A stretch of DNA of 64,000 nucleotides from Belnapia rosea (GCF_900101615.1 NZ_FMZX01000001.1:806001-870000), one strand, 5' to 3'. Positions 18,614 to 27,767 are shown, numbered from the stretch's first letter. Numbers and translations: made by a program. Notes: generated by a model not told the origin, from the letters alone.

Positions 18614-19351
18614 TCAGGGCATGTAGCCGCCGCCATTCACGTGATAGACCTGCCCGGTGATCCAGCTCGCGCCGGGCGAGGCGAGGAAGACCGCCATGGC
18701 GGCGATATCCTCCGGCGTCCCGAGCCGGCCGAGCGGCAGCGCCGCCCCCATCGCCCGAACCTCGTCATCCGTGTTGCCGTAGCGCGGTTGCGCCGTATCG
18801 GTCAGTCCCGGCGCGATGGCATTCACCCGGATGCCATGCGGCGCCAGCGCCAGCGCCATGGAGCGCGTGATGCCGACGACACCGTTCTTGGTCGCGCTGT
18901 AATGGACGCCGACCGGCGTCCCCCGCACGGCAGAGGAGGCGAGGTTGATGATGCAGCCCCCGATTCCCGCCGCCACCATGCCCCGCGCCGCCGCCTGGGC
19001 GCAGAAGGCGCTGCCCTTCAGGTTGACGGCCAGCACCTGATCCCATTCGGCCTCCTCCATGGCGAGGAATTCGGCGCGCGGGAAGATGCCGGCATTGTTC
19101 ACCAGCACCTCGACCGGCCCGAGCGCCGCGGCGGCGGCCTCGACGAGTGCGGCGCAGGCCCTGGCGCCCTGGCCGACATCGCCCTGCACCAGCGCGGCCT
19201 TGCACCCGGCTGCCTGCACGCCCTCTGCGACGGATTCGGCCGCAGCCCGGTCGTCGAGCCAGTTGACGGCGACATCATGCCCCGCCGCCGCCAGGGCCAG
19301 GGCGCAGGCCCGGCCGATTCCCTGCTGCGCGCCCGTCACCAAGGCCACCAT
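18614..19351 (-). CDS. SDR family oxidoreductase
   Basis: A 245-residue SDR: TGAQQGIG cofactor motif at the N-terminus, NNAG in VLVNNAGIFPRAEF, Ser in NLASSAVRG, and YSATK as the catalytic YxxxK. ATG 19351 (MVALVTGAQQGIG) is preferred because GGAGG is five bases upstream; an in-frame ATG at 19363 would add four residues. The gene lies 44 nt downstream of the orphan dctP and is probably co-transcribed with it. Confidence 0.9.
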   Translation of the reverse strand: MVALVTGAQQGIGRACALALAAAGHDVAVNWLDDRAAAESVAEGVQAAGCKAALVQGDVGQGARACAALVEAAAAALGPVEVLVNNAGIFPRAEFLAMEEAEWDQVLAVNLKGSAFCAQAAARGMVAAGIGGCIINLASSAVRGTPVGVHYSATKNGVVGITRSMALALAPHGIRVNAIAPGLTDTAQPRYGNTDDEVRAMGAALPLGRLGTPEDIAAMAVFLASPGASWITGQVYHVNGGGYMP

Positions 19352-19395
19352 CGCCGCCTCCATCCACCATGCTGCGGCGCAGTATGCGGGCGGCC

Positions 19396-20385
19396 TCAGC
19401 GGCTGGTAAGGGCGCGGTAGCGTTCCAGCATCTGCCCGCCATCATTCCCGGCGCGCGTCAGCCACTCCTGCGTCTGCTTCTCGCCGATCCCGCGGAGCTG
19501 CGCCTGCATCGCCGGCGAGGCCGCCGAAACCTGCACGCCATGGCTGCGGAGCTTCTCCACCATCTCCACCTCCGCCGCGCGGGAGAACTCGGCCCCGCGC
19601 ATCTCGGCCCGCTTCGCCGCCTCCAGCACCGCCGCCCGCAGCGCCGGGTCGAGCGCCGCCAGCGCCCGGCTATTGGCGAAGATCGCGTTGCGCGGCCGCA
19701 TCCCGCCGACATCGGTGAAATTCCGCGCGAAGTCCCAGGCGCTGGCGTCCACGCCCGTCTGTGCCGAGGTGAAGAGCACATTGACCACATTGGTGGCAAA
19801 GGCCTGGGGGATCTCCGGCACCTGCACCGTCACCGGCTGGGCGCCGAGCAACTCGGCGAAGCGGAAGGTGAGGTTGTTGAAGGCCCTGAGCCGCGTCCCC
19901 TTCAGCGCCTCGACCGATTGCAGGGGCTCCCGCGTATAGAAGCCCTGGCCGTTCCAGTTCACCGTGTAGAGCAGCGTCAGCCCCTGCCGCTCCAGCCGGG
20001 TGCGGATATAGGGCTCCGTCGCCCGGTGCAGCGCCCCTGCCGCCTCCACCGTGTCGGCGAGGAAGGGCACGCTGTCGACCTCGAAGAACGGGTCCTCGTT
20101 GCCATAGGCCGAGAGCAGGATCTCGCCGAGCTGCACCTGGCCGGTCTGCACGCCGCGCTTGATCTGCGGCATGGGCAGCAGCGTGCCGTTCGGATGCGCC
20201 TGGACCGTGAGCTTCCCGCCCGTCGCCTGCTCGATATCGGCCAGGAAGGCGCGGATGTTGCGGGTGTGGAAATTCGCCTCCGCATAGGGCGTCGCCATCA
20301 CCCAGCGGGTCTGCGCCTGGGCCTGCGCCTGCAGGGCGACGACGCCCAGCGCCGCGCCGACCAGCGCGGTGAACAGACGATTCAT
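19396..20385 (-). CDS. TRAP transporter solute-binding protein, DctP family
   Basis: Periplasmic receptor of 329 residues with a Sec signal (MNRLFTALVGAALG ... LQAQAQA) and the DctP fold (NFHTRNIRAFLADIEQATGG; Arg in GTRLRAFNNLTF corresponds to the carboxylate-binding Arg of the family). Ligands are usually organic acids. No DctQ/DctM membrane genes are adjacent, so it is an orphan in this window. GGAGGAG lies before the start. It is divergent from the SDR/histidinol-dehydrogenase-like catabolic run at 20499. Confidence 0.93.
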   Translation of the reverse strand: MNRLFTALVGAALGVVALQAQAQAQTRWVMATPYAEANFHTRNIRAFLADIEQATGGKLTVQAHPNGTLLPMPQIKRGVQTGQVQLGEILLSAYGNEDPFFEVDSVPFLADTVEAAGALHRATEPYIRTRLERQGLTLLYTVNWNGQGFYTREPLQSVEALKGTRLRAFNNLTFRFAELLGAQPVTVQVPEIPQAFATNVVNVLFTSAQTGVDASAWDFARNFTDVGGMRPRNAIFANSRALAALDPALRAAVLEAAKRAEMRGAEFSRAAEVEMVEKLRSHGVQVSAASPAMQAQLRGIGEKQTQEWLTRAGNDGGQMLERYRALTSR

Positions 20386-20498
20386 GGATGTCTCCTCCGG
20401 TCGCCGCGTGCTTCGCGGTCGTGCAACGAAGCTTCGCCGGGGCCGTCCGGGCTGGCAAGGGGCCTGGACCGCGCCGCCACGGCGTGTAGCCTGCCGGG

Positions 20499-21266
20499 AT
20501 GATCGCGCTGCCCGAGACTCCGAGCTTCCGCCTTGATGGCCGCCGTGCCCTCGTCACCGGCGCGGGGCGCGGCATCGGCCTGGCCGCCGCCGCGGCGCTG
20601 GCCGGGGCAGGGGCCTCCGTCACCCTCGCCGCCCGCAGCGCCGCGGAGATCGAGGCCGCCGCCGAGGCCATCCGCAGCGCCGGCGGCCAGGCCAGGGCGC
20701 TGGTGCTCGACATCGCCGATACCGCGGCGGTGGGGGCCGCCATCGCTGGCCTCCCGGCCTTCCACGCCTTCGTCAACAATGCCGGCACCGCGCGCCACGC
20801 GCCCTTCCTCGAGGTGACGGAGGCGGATTTCGACAGCGTCCTCGCCCTCAACCTCCGCGGCTGCTTCTTCGCCGCCCAGGCCGTCGCCCGCCGCATGGCC
20901 GCCGAGGGGGTACGCGGCTCCATCATCAACGTCTCGTCGCAGATGGGCCATGTCGGCGGGCCCAACCGCAGCGTCTACTGCGCCAGCAAATGGGCGATGG
21001 AGGGCTGGACCAAGGCGATGGCGATCGAGCTCGGCCCCCTCGGGATCCGCGCCAACACCATCGGCCCCACCTTCATCGAGACGCCGATGACCAGGCCCTT
21101 CTTCGAGCGCCCCGAATTCGCCGACTGGGTGCTCTCCAGGATCAAGCTCGGCCGCGTCGGCCAGGTGCAGGACCTGATGGGGGCGGTGGTCTTCCTCGCC
21201 TCCGACGCCTCCGCCCTGATGACCGGCTCGGCCATGCTCGTCGATGGCGGCTGGACCGCCGAATAG
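20499..21266 (+). CDS. SDR family oxidoreductase, first gene of a catabolic run
   Basis: A 255-residue SDR with TGAGRGIG (about residues 20-27), NNAG in [14 protein letters not shown], Ser in [10 protein letters not shown], and YCASK as YxxxK. It is 11 nt before the histidinol-dehydrogenase homologue, and the five genes from here to 25933 read in the same direction with short gaps. It is likely to oxidise or reduce an intermediate of that unknown pathway. Confidence 0.93.
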   Translation: MIALPETPSFRLDGRRALVTGAGRGIGLAAAAALAGAGASVTLAARSAAEIEAAAEAIRSAGGQARALVLDIADTAAVGAAIAGLPAFHAFVNNAGTARHAPFLEVTEADFDSVLALNLRGCFFAAQAVARRMAAEGVRGSIINVSSQMGHVGGPNRSVYCASKWAMEGWTKAMAIELGPLGIRANTIGPTFIETPMTRPFFERPEFADWVLSRIKLGRVGQVQDLMGAVVFLASDASALMTGSAMLVDGGWTAE

Positions 21267-21277
21267 GAACGGATTCA

Positions 21278-22591
21278 ATGGCACGCTGGCTCAAGCAAAG
21301 CATCTCCGCTGCCGACAAGGCCGATGCGGACACCAAGGTCCGCGGCATCGTCGAGGGCCTGCTGGCCGACATCGCGCAGCGCGGCGACGCCGCCGTGCGC
21401 GAATACTCGGTCAAGTTCGACGGCTGGGACCGTGCCGACTACCGGCTGACCGACGCCGAGATCAAGGAGTGCCTCGCCCAGCTCACCGGCCAGGACCTCG
21501 AGGATATCCGCTTCGCCCAGGCCCAGGTCCGCAACTTCGCCGAGCACCAGAAGGCCGCCCTCAAGGACATCGAGGTGGAGACGCTGCCCGGCGTCGTGCT
21601 CGGCCACAAGAACATCCCGGTGAACTCGGTCGGCTGCTACGTCCCGGGCGGGAAGTACCCGCTGCTCGCCTCCGCCCATATGTCGGTGGTGACGGCGAAA
21701 GTCGCCGGCGTCGCCCGCATCGTCACCTGCGCCCCGCCCTACAAGGGCCGGCCGGCGCCCGCCATCGTCGCGGCCCAGCACCTGGCCGGGGCCGATGTCA
21801 TCTACTGCCTCGGCGGCGTGCAGGCGGTCGGCGCCATGGCGCTCGGGACGGAGAGCATCGCCGCGGTCGACATGCTGGTCGGCCCCGGCAATGCCTTCGT
21901 CGCCGAGGCCAAGCGCCAGCTCTTCGGCCGCGTCGGCATCGACCTCTTCGCCGGCCCGACCGAGACCCTCGTCATCGCCGACGAGACGGTGGATGCGGAG
22001 ATGTGCGCCACCGACCTGCTCGGCCAGGCCGAGCACGGCCCCACCAGCCCCGCCATCCTGCTGACCGATTCCGAGAAGCTGGCCCGCGAGACCATGGCCG
22101 AGGTCGATCGCCTGCTGACCATCCTCCCCACCGCCGAGATCGCCCGCCAGTCCTGGCGCGACTACGGCGAGGTCATCGTCTGCGACAGCCTTGAGGAGAT
22201 GGTGCGCGAGGCCGACCGCATCGCTTCCGAGCATGTCCAGGTGATGACCCGCGACGACGATTACTTCCTCGCCAACATGACCAATTACGGCGCCCTCTTC
22301 CTCGGCCCCCGCACCAATGTCTCCTATGGCGACAAGGTCATCGGCACCAACCACACCCTGCCGACGCAGCGGGCCGCGCGCTACACCGGCGGCCTCTGGG
22401 TCGGCAAGTTCCTCAAGACCGTCACCTATCAGCGCGTCCTCACCGACGAGGCCAGCGCCATGATCGGCGAGGCCTGCTCCCGCCTCTGCATGCTGGAAGG
22501 CTTCGCCGGCCATGCCGAGCAGGCGAATATCCGCGTGCGCCGCTATGGCGGCCGCAACATCCCCTACGCCACCGCCGCGGAGAAGCTGTGA
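21278..22591 (+). CDS. Histidinol dehydrogenase homologue in a catabolic context
   Basis: A 437-residue member of the HisD family. Every key position is kept: zinc ligands Gln and His in LLGQAEHG, Asp in YGDKV, His in FAGHAEQAN; catalytic Glu-His in ASEHVQVM; and GTNHTLPT. No other his genes are near, and its neighbours are catabolic, so it is probably a paralogue that oxidises another alcohol to an acid in two NAD-dependent steps, as the HpsN sulfopropanediol dehydrogenases do. ATG 21278 is chosen: it follows the SDR stop and has GGAAC upstream. Its TGA overlaps the next ATG. Confidence 0.88.
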   Translation: MARWLKQSISAADKADADTKVRGIVEGLLADIAQRGDAAVREYSVKFDGWDRADYRLTDAEIKECLAQLTGQDLEDIRFAQAQVRNFAEHQKAALKDIEVETLPGVVLGHKNIPVNSVGCYVPGGKYPLLASAHMSVVTAKVAGVARIVTCAPPYKGRPAPAIVAAQHLAGADVIYCLGGVQAVGAMALGTESIAAVDMLVGPGNAFVAEAKRQLFGRVGIDLFAGPTETLVIADETVDAEMCATDLLGQAEHGPTSPAILLTDSEKLARETMAEVDRLLTILPTAEIARQSWRDYGEVIVCDSLEEMVREADRIASEHVQVMTRDDDYFLANMTNYGALFLGPRTNVSYGDKVIGTNHTLPTQRAARYTGGLWVGKFLKTVTYQRVLTDEASAMIGEACSRLCMLEGFAGHAEQANIRVRRYGGRNIPYATAAEKL

Positions 22592-23820
22592 TGGGCTTCG
22601 ACCTCCTCCTCCGCAACGCCCGCCTGCCGGACGGCACCGCGACGGATATCGGCATCGCCGCCGGCCGCATCGCGGCCCTCGCCCCCGGCCTCGACGGCGA
22701 TGCGACGGAGGTGATCGACTGCGACGGACGCCTCGTCTCCCCCGGCTTCGTCGAGACGCATATCCATCTCGACAAGACCTGCACCATCGACCGCTGCGCC
22801 TGCGAGACCGCCCGCTTCCCGCATCACGCGATGGAACGCACCAGCGCCATCAAGCACACATTCACGGTGGAGGACGTCACCTCCCGCGCCCGCCGCACGC
22901 TGGAGAAGTGCATCAGCCACGGCACCACGCTGATGCGCACCCATGCCGAGGTGGACCCGAAGGTCGGCCTCCGCGGCTTCGAGGGCGTCAAGGCCCTGGT
23001 CGACGAGTATGGATGGGCCATCGACATCGAGATCTGCGTGATGCCGCAGGAGGGGTTGCTCAACAACCCCGGCACCGACGAGCTGATGGTGGCCGCCCTC
23101 CGCAACGGCGCCCGCGTCGTCGGCGCCGCGCCCTCCTACGACAGCGACCCGGCCGGCCAGATCCGCCGCGTCTTCGAGCTCGCCCGCGAATACGACGCGG
23201 ATATCGACATGCATGTCGATAGCGGCTCCTCCGCCCCCCATCTCGACACGCGCCTGGTCTGCGAGCTGACCGAGCAGTACCGCTGGGGCGGCCGCGTCGC
23301 CTGCGGCCATCTGACGAAGCTCTCCGTCATGCCCCTGCCGGAGCTGGACGAGATGGCAAGGCGCATGGCCGATGCCGGCGTGGCGCTGACCGTCCTTCCC
23401 GCCACCGACCTCTATCTCGGCGGTCGCGACAAGGACCACCGGATCGAGCGCAGCGTGGCGGATGCCAACCGCCTGCACCGGCAGGGCGTCACCTGCTCCA
23501 TCTCCTCGAACAACATCCTGAACGCCTTCACCCCGCTGGGCGACGGCCAGCTCATCCGCATGGCGAATCTCTACGCCAACGTCACCCAGCACGCGATGCC
23601 GGAGGATCTGCGCGAGACCTGGGCGATGTTCACCACGGAGTCGGCCAGGCTGATGCGCCGCCCTGATTACGGCATCGCGGTCGGCAACCCCGCCGACCTC
23701 ACCCTGATCGACGCGCCCGACCCGGTCTCGGCGATCCGCGAGGTCGCGCCGACCCTCGCCGCCTTCAAGGCCGGCCGCCGCAGCTTCACCCGGCAGCCGG
23801 TGGTCCTCCACAAGCCGTAG
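22591..23820 (+). CDS. Amidohydrolase, cytosine deaminase-like
   Basis: A 409-residue metal-dependent hydrolase of the CodA-like amidohydrolase group. HIHLDK (His57, His59), His208 in DMHVD and His240 in CGHLTK align with metal and catalytic positions. Where CodA has a catalytic Asp in a GHDD motif, this protein reads SSNN (305-308) before NAFTPLGDG, so that Asp appears replaced by Asn. ATG 22591 overlaps the preceding stop (TGATG). It probably opens a cyclic amide/imide or deaminates a heterocycle; the substrate is unknown. Confidence 0.87.
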   Translation: MGFDLLLRNARLPDGTATDIGIAAGRIAALAPGLDGDATEVIDCDGRLVSPGFVETHIHLDKTCTIDRCACETARFPHHAMERTSAIKHTFTVEDVTSRARRTLEKCISHGTTLMRTHAEVDPKVGLRGFEGVKALVDEYGWAIDIEICVMPQEGLLNNPGTDELMVAALRNGARVVGAAPSYDSDPAGQIRRVFELAREYDADIDMHVDSGSSAPHLDTRLVCELTEQYRWGGRVACGHLTKLSVMPLPELDEMARRMADAGVALTVLPATDLYLGGRDKDHRIERSVADANRLHRQGVTCSISSNNILNAFTPLGDGQLIRMANLYANVTQHAMPEDLRETWAMFTTESARLMRRPDYGIAVGNPADLTLIDAPDPVSAIREVAPTLAAFKAGRRSFTRQPVVLHKP

Positions 23821-23841
23821 CGAAGGAGGTCGGAGAAGCGC

Positions 23842-23964
23842 ATGGCCACGCGCCGCATCGGCATCCCAGGCGGCGCGGGGCCTGCCACTCATCGAAGCCC
23901 GTCACGACAGCCACAATGCGCGGCGCCGGGTCAACCTGCCCGCCCTGGAGGAACAGCGCCTTGA
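23842..23964 (+). CDS. Possible 40-residue small ORF coupled to the next gene
   Basis: A 40-codon frame beginning ATG 23842 with a strong AAGGAGGT eleven nt upstream. It ends in TGA that overlaps the TTG start of the next gene (TTGA). The product (MATRRIGIPGGAG ... PGGTAP) is Pro/Gly/Arg-rich with no recognisable domain. It could be a leader peptide that couples translation to the lyase gene, a remnant of a decayed gene, or chance. Evidence is the ribosome site and the overlap only. Confidence 0.35.
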   Translation: MATRRIGIPGGAGPATHRSPSRQPQCAAPGQPARPGGTAP

Positions 23965-24833
23965 ACTCCGTCACCGACCGCCGCCAACGCTTCCGCAATG
24001 TCCTGGCCGGCCCCGTCTGCGTGCATCCCGGCTCGGTCTTCGACCCGATGTCAGCCCGCATCGCCGAGGAGATCGGCTTCGAGGTCGGCATGTATGCCGG
24101 CTCCACCGCCTCGCTCACCGTGCTCGGCGCACCGGACCTCATCGTCCTGACCCTCTCGGAATTTGCCGAGCAGGCCCGCCGCGTCTGTCGCGCCGTCCGC
24201 ACCCTGCCGCTGCTGGTCGATGCCGACCATGGCTACGGCAACGCGCTGAACGCCATGCGCACGGTGGAGGAGCTGGAGAATGCCGGCGTCGCCGCCATGA
24301 CGCTGGAGGATACCGTCCTCCCGCGCCCCCATGGCGATGGCCGCGTCACGCTCATCTCCCTGGAGGAGGGCCTCGGCAAGGTGAAGGCGGCACTCGCCGC
24401 CCGCGACGACCCCTCCTTCGTCATCGTCGCCCGCAGCGGCGTCGTCTCGGTGAATGGCATCGAGGATGCCGTCGCCCGCACCCGGGCCTATACCGACAGC
24501 GGCGCCGACGCCCTGTTCTATACCGGCATCAGGACCCGCGCCGAGCTCGACGCCGTCGCTGCGGTGGCCACCCGCCCCATCATCCTCGGCGGCATCGAGG
24601 GGACGGAGCTGAAGGACCGCGACTACCTCGCCTCCCGTGGCGTCCGCATCGCCCTGCAGGGCCACCAGCCGATCATGGCCGCGCAACAGGCCGTCTATGC
24701 CACGCTGAAGGCGCTCCGCGACGGCGTGCAGCCCGCAGACCTGCCCGGCCTGCCGGGCACCGAGCTGATGGGCCGCATCACCCGCGACGCGGACTACAAG
24801 CGCTGGACCAAAGACTACCTCGGAGGAAAGTAA
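23961..24833 (+). CDS. Oxaloacetate decarboxylase-type lyase (PEP mutase/isocitrate lyase superfamily)
   Basis: A 290-residue TIM-barrel lyase. CVHPGSVFDPMSARIAEEIG, GAPDLIVLTLSEF and VDADHGYGNALNAMRTVEEL are hallmark blocks of the Pseudomonas PA4872-type oxaloacetate decarboxylases; Asp residues of DADHGYG bind Mg. The start is set at TTG 23961 because GGAGGAA lies seven bases upstream and the protein then begins NSVTDRRQRFRN as in relatives; the ATG at 23916 lacks a site. It may act on oxaloacetate or a related 2-oxo-dicarboxylate made by the pathway. Confidence 0.88.
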   Translation: MNSVTDRRQRFRNVLAGPVCVHPGSVFDPMSARIAEEIGFEVGMYAGSTASLTVLGAPDLIVLTLSEFAEQARRVCRAVRTLPLLVDADHGYGNALNAMRTVEELENAGVAAMTLEDTVLPRPHGDGRVTLISLEEGLGKVKAALAARDDPSFVIVARSGVVSVNGIEDAVARTRAYTDSGADALFYTGIRTRAELDAVAAVATRPIILGGIEGTELKDRDYLASRGVRIALQGHQPIMAAQQAVYATLKALRDGVQPADLPGLPGTELMGRITRDADYKRWTKDYLGGK

Positions 24834-24835
24834 CC

Positions 24836-25933
24836 ATGTCCAACACGGCGGAAAGCCCTTTCCAGACGCTGCATGAATTCGTCAAGGAGGCGAAGGGCCG
24901 CCTCAGCCCCGGCAATTGGGACTACCTGGTCGGCGCCACCGAGACCGAGACGACGATGATGCGCAACCGCGCCGCCATCGACAGCCTCGCCTTCCGCCCG
25001 CGCGTGCTGCGGGACGTCTCCAACATCGACTGCTCCGGCCGCTTCCTCGGCAAGCCCATTACCCTGCCGGTGATGCTCGCCCCGGTCGGCGGGCTCGAGA
25101 ATTTCGACCCCGAGGGCGGCGCCCCCGCCGGCCGTGCCGCGGCCGAGTTCGGCGTGCCCATCATGGTCTCCTCCGTCTCCATGCCGGGGCTGGAGCCGAT
25201 GGCGAAGGCCGGGCAGGGGCCCAAGGTCTTCCAGCTCTATGTCCGTGGCGACTGGGCCTGGATCGAGGAGGTGACGCAGCGCGCCATCGATGCCGGCTAC
25301 GACGCCTTCTGCCTCACCGTCGACACCGCCATCTACAGCCGCCGAGAGCGCGACATCGCCAAGCGCTTCATCAAGCCCTGGCGGGCGCGCGCCACCGGCC
25401 AGCATTTCCAGGCCGCGCTGAACTGGGACGATGTGAAGCGCTGGAAAAGCCGCTTCCCCAACACCCCGCTCGCGCTGAAGGGCATCGCCACCGCCGAGGA
25501 TGCGGTGCTGGCCGTGGAGCATGGCGTCGAGGTGGTCTATGTCTCGAACCATGGCGGCCGCCAGCTCGACCACGGCCGCGGGTCGCTCGCCGTGCTGCCC
25601 GAGGTGGTGAAGGCCGTGGACGGCAAGGCGAAGGTCTGGGTCGATGGCGGCTTCGTCCGCGGATCGGACATCGTGAAGGCCGTCATCCTCGGCGCCGAGC
25701 TGGTCGGCATGGGGCGGATGTACTGCTACGCCCTTGCCGCGGCCGGCGAGGCCGGCGTCACCCGCATGTTCCAGCTCCTGCAGGAGGAGGTGCATGAGGT
25801 ACTTGGCCTGCTCGGCGTCACCCGCTTCGGCGAGCTCGATGGCAGCTATCTCCACCCGGTCGCGCCGGTGGTGCAGCCGCATGTCCACAGCGCCTTCCCG
25901 CTCACCAACCTCAGCGATCCCGGCTACCGCTAG
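24836..25933 (+). CDS. FMN-dependent alpha-hydroxyacid dehydrogenase
   Basis: A 365-residue FMN enzyme of the lactate dehydrogenase/glycolate oxidase family. Active-site His and Arg lie in SNHGGRQLDHGRGS; the FMN phosphate site is VWVDGGFVRGSDI ... GAELVGMGR. It oxidises an L-2-hydroxyacid to the 2-oxo acid. GGAGGAAAG precedes ATG, two nt after the lyase stop, so it is the last gene of the run. Its stop codon TAG (25931-25933) is part of the CTAG terminus of the palindromic repeat that follows. Confidence 0.93.
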   Translation: MSNTAESPFQTLHEFVKEAKGRLSPGNWDYLVGATETETTMMRNRAAIDSLAFRPRVLRDVSNIDCSGRFLGKPITLPVMLAPVGGLENFDPEGGAPAGRAAAEFGVPIMVSSVSMPGLEPMAKAGQGPKVFQLYVRGDWAWIEEVTQRAIDAGYDAFCLTVDTAIYSRRERDIAKRFIKPWRARATGQHFQAALNWDDVKRWKSRFPNTPLALKGIATAEDAVLAVEHGVEVVYVSNHGGRQLDHGRGSLAVLPEVVKAVDGKAKVWVDGGFVRGSDIVKAVILGAELVGMGRMYCYALAAAGEAGVTRMFQLLQEEVHEVLGLLGVTRFGELDGSYLHPVAPVVQPHVHSAFPLTNLSDPGYR

Positions 25934-26035
25934 AGCAAACTCCGATCAGGTGGGAACACCTGAGCGGAGTAATTTGCTCGCCAAACAAAAAGATAGAGCG
26001 GCTTCCGTGAGCCAGTGCGAACGGAAGCCGCGCTA
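25930..26035. repeat. 106-bp composite palindromic repeat ending both flanking genes
   Basis: Bounded by CTAGAGC (25930-25936) and GCGCTAG (26029-26035), a 7-bp terminal inverted repeat with one mismatch. It contains an imperfect long hairpin (25934-25952 with 25957-25978, loop GGAA), an A-rich linker CCAAACAAAAAGATAGAG, and a perfect 11-bp hairpin (25998-26008 with 26021-26031). The layout resembles the abundant short palindromic repeats dispersed in alphaproteobacterial genomes. Both convergent neighbours take their TAG stop codons from the CTAG ends. Confidence 0.8.
25981..26031 (-). terminator. Intrinsic terminator for the gamma-glutamyltransferase gene
   Basis: Read on the minus strand, the perfect 11-bp stem (26031-26021 with 26008-25998) is followed by TCTATCTTTTTGTTTGG, a T-rich tail rare in this GC-rich segment. 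It starts two bases past the stop at 26033 and forms part of the repeat element. Confidence 0.75.
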
Positions 26036-27673
26036 GACGCCAGCCGCGTAGCCATCCCGCTGCGGGTCGGCGCCGCCCTCGGGCACGCCGTCCCACAGCG
26101 TGATGCCATGCACCCCGGCGAAGGCGTAGCTCTGGTAACTGCGCTTCGTCGCATGGCCCATGGCCTGCAGCGCCCGCTCCGTCGCGCGGGGGATGCGGTT
26201 GGAAAGGTCGATCGTCTCGCCCGTGGCCGAGAAGCGCGGCGCCATCACCGCCTCCTGCATCCCCATCCCCCAATCGAGCAGGTTCAGCAGCACCTGCGCG
26301 ACGGCGACGGTGATCCAGGCCCCGCCCGGCGCCCCGAGCGTCGCGACCGCCTGCCCATCCTGCAGCACGATGGTCGGCGTCATCGAGGAGTAGCGCCGCT
26401 TGCCCGGCGCGATGGAGCCTGCGCGGCCCGGCCGCGGGTCCATCCAGTTCATCGCCCCGTTCAGCATGAAGCCAGTCCCCGGCACGATGACACCGGAGGG
26501 CACCGCCAGCGTATGCGTCATGGAGACGACCATGCCCTCCGCATCGGTGCAGGAGACATGGGTGGTGTTCGGCGCGTCGCTGACGGCGCGCACCAAGCTC
26601 GCCCGCTCCCCCCGCCGGATGCGCGCTGCGCACTCATCGGCATAGGCGTCCGAGAGCAGCCACTCCACCGGCACCGGGCGGAAGGCCGGGTCGCCTACAT
26701 GCGCCTCCTTGTCGATGCCGGCGATGCGCATCGCCTCGGCGACCAGCGCGATGTAATCTGGCGTGTTGTGCCCGAGTGCCGTGAGGTCGAAGCGCTCGAG
26801 GATGCGCAGCATCTCGCCCACCACGACGCCCCCGGCCGGCGGCTCCGGCAGGGCAAGCTGGAAGCCGCGATAGGGCACCATCAGCGGCGCGCTCTCCGCC
26901 GCCCGAAAGGCAGCGAGATCCGCGAGGCTCAGCAGCCCGCCCGAGGCTTCCATCGCCGCCGCGATCCGCCGCGCCAGCGCGCCGTGGTAGAAGTCCTCCG
27001 CGCCCTCCCGCGCCAGCCCGCGCAGCGTATCGGCCAGGGCCGGGTTCCGCACCGTCTCGCCCAGCCGCTTCGGCGTGCCATCGGGGCGCAGGTAGAGCGC
27101 CCGGCCTTCCCCGGTATGGCCGAGCTTCTCGACATAGCTCAGCCGCCCATAGGGCCGTTCGTCGAGGGTGAACATGGCATGCACATGCGGGCGGATGATC
27201 CAGCCCTCCTCGGCGAAGCCGATGGCCGCCTCGAACAGGCTCGCCCAGGGCCGCCGCCCCAGCCGGGCATGCGCATCGGCGAAGACGCGGAGCGCGCCGG
27301 GCACGGTCACCGCCAGTGGCCCGCACTCATTGGCATAGCCCTTCACCCGGTAGCCGAAGCCGTCCGGGCACTCGCCGAGGAAATCCGCCGCCCACATATC
27401 CTCGCGCGCGGCACCGGGGCAGGTGCCGAGCCCGTTCAGCACCCGATGCGTCCCGCTTGCGGGGTCGAGGATCTGCAGCGTGGCGATGCCGCCGATGCCG
27501 CACATCATCGGGTCGACCACGCCCTGGGTCAGCGCGCAGGCCAGCGCCGCATCCAGCGCATTGCCGCCTGCGGCGAGCATGGCGGCGCCGGCCTCCACCG
27601 CTTCGGGCTGCGGCGCGACGACCATGGCGCGCGGAGAGGGGAGGCGGCGGGGAGGGCGGCTCATCCCGGTCAT
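26033..27673 (-). CDS. Gamma-glutamyltransferase family protein
   Basis: A 546-residue Ntn-hydrolase of the gamma-glutamyltranspeptidase family. The autoprocessing nucleophile is the first Thr of NTTHVSCTDAEG (preceding region ends RAVSDAP), and GTGFMLNGAMNWMDPRPG and the TPTIVLQDG block follow as in the small subunit. No signal peptide is visible (MTGMSRPPRRLPSPRAM), unlike the secreted glutathione enzymes, so it may be a cytoplasmic amidase/acylase-like member. GGAGG precedes ATG 27673. Its stop lies in the terminal repeat of the palindromic element. Confidence 0.9.
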   Translation of the reverse strand: MTGMSRPPRRLPSPRAMVVAPQPEAVEAGAAMLAAGGNALDAALACALTQGVVDPMMCGIGGIATLQILDPASGTHRVLNGLGTCPGAAREDMWAADFLGECPDGFGYRVKGYANECGPLAVTVPGALRVFADAHARLGRRPWASLFEAAIGFAEEGWIIRPHVHAMFTLDERPYGRLSYVEKLGHTGEGRALYLRPDGTPKRLGETVRNPALADTLRGLAREGAEDFYHGALARRIAAAMEASGGLLSLADLAAFRAAESAPLMVPYRGFQLALPEPPAGGVVVGEMLRILERFDLTALGHNTPDYIALVAEAMRIAGIDKEAHVGDPAFRPVPVEWLLSDAYADECAARIRRGERASLVRAVSDAPNTTHVSCTDAEGMVVSMTHTLAVPSGVIVPGTGFMLNGAMNWMDPRPGRAGSIAPGKRRYSSMTPTIVLQDGQAVATLGAPGGAWITVAVAQVLLNLLDWGMGMQEAVMAPRFSATGETIDLSNRIPRATERALQAMGHATKRSYQSYAFAGVHGITLWDGVPEGGADPQRDGYAAGV

Positions 27674-27767
27674 GGCCGGTCCTCCTGCCGCGTCGCCGCA
27701 ACACCGGCATCATCGAATGCCTGGATGGCCATGCTGCGCCTCCCCCATTCCGGGCCGGCCGCCCGCC

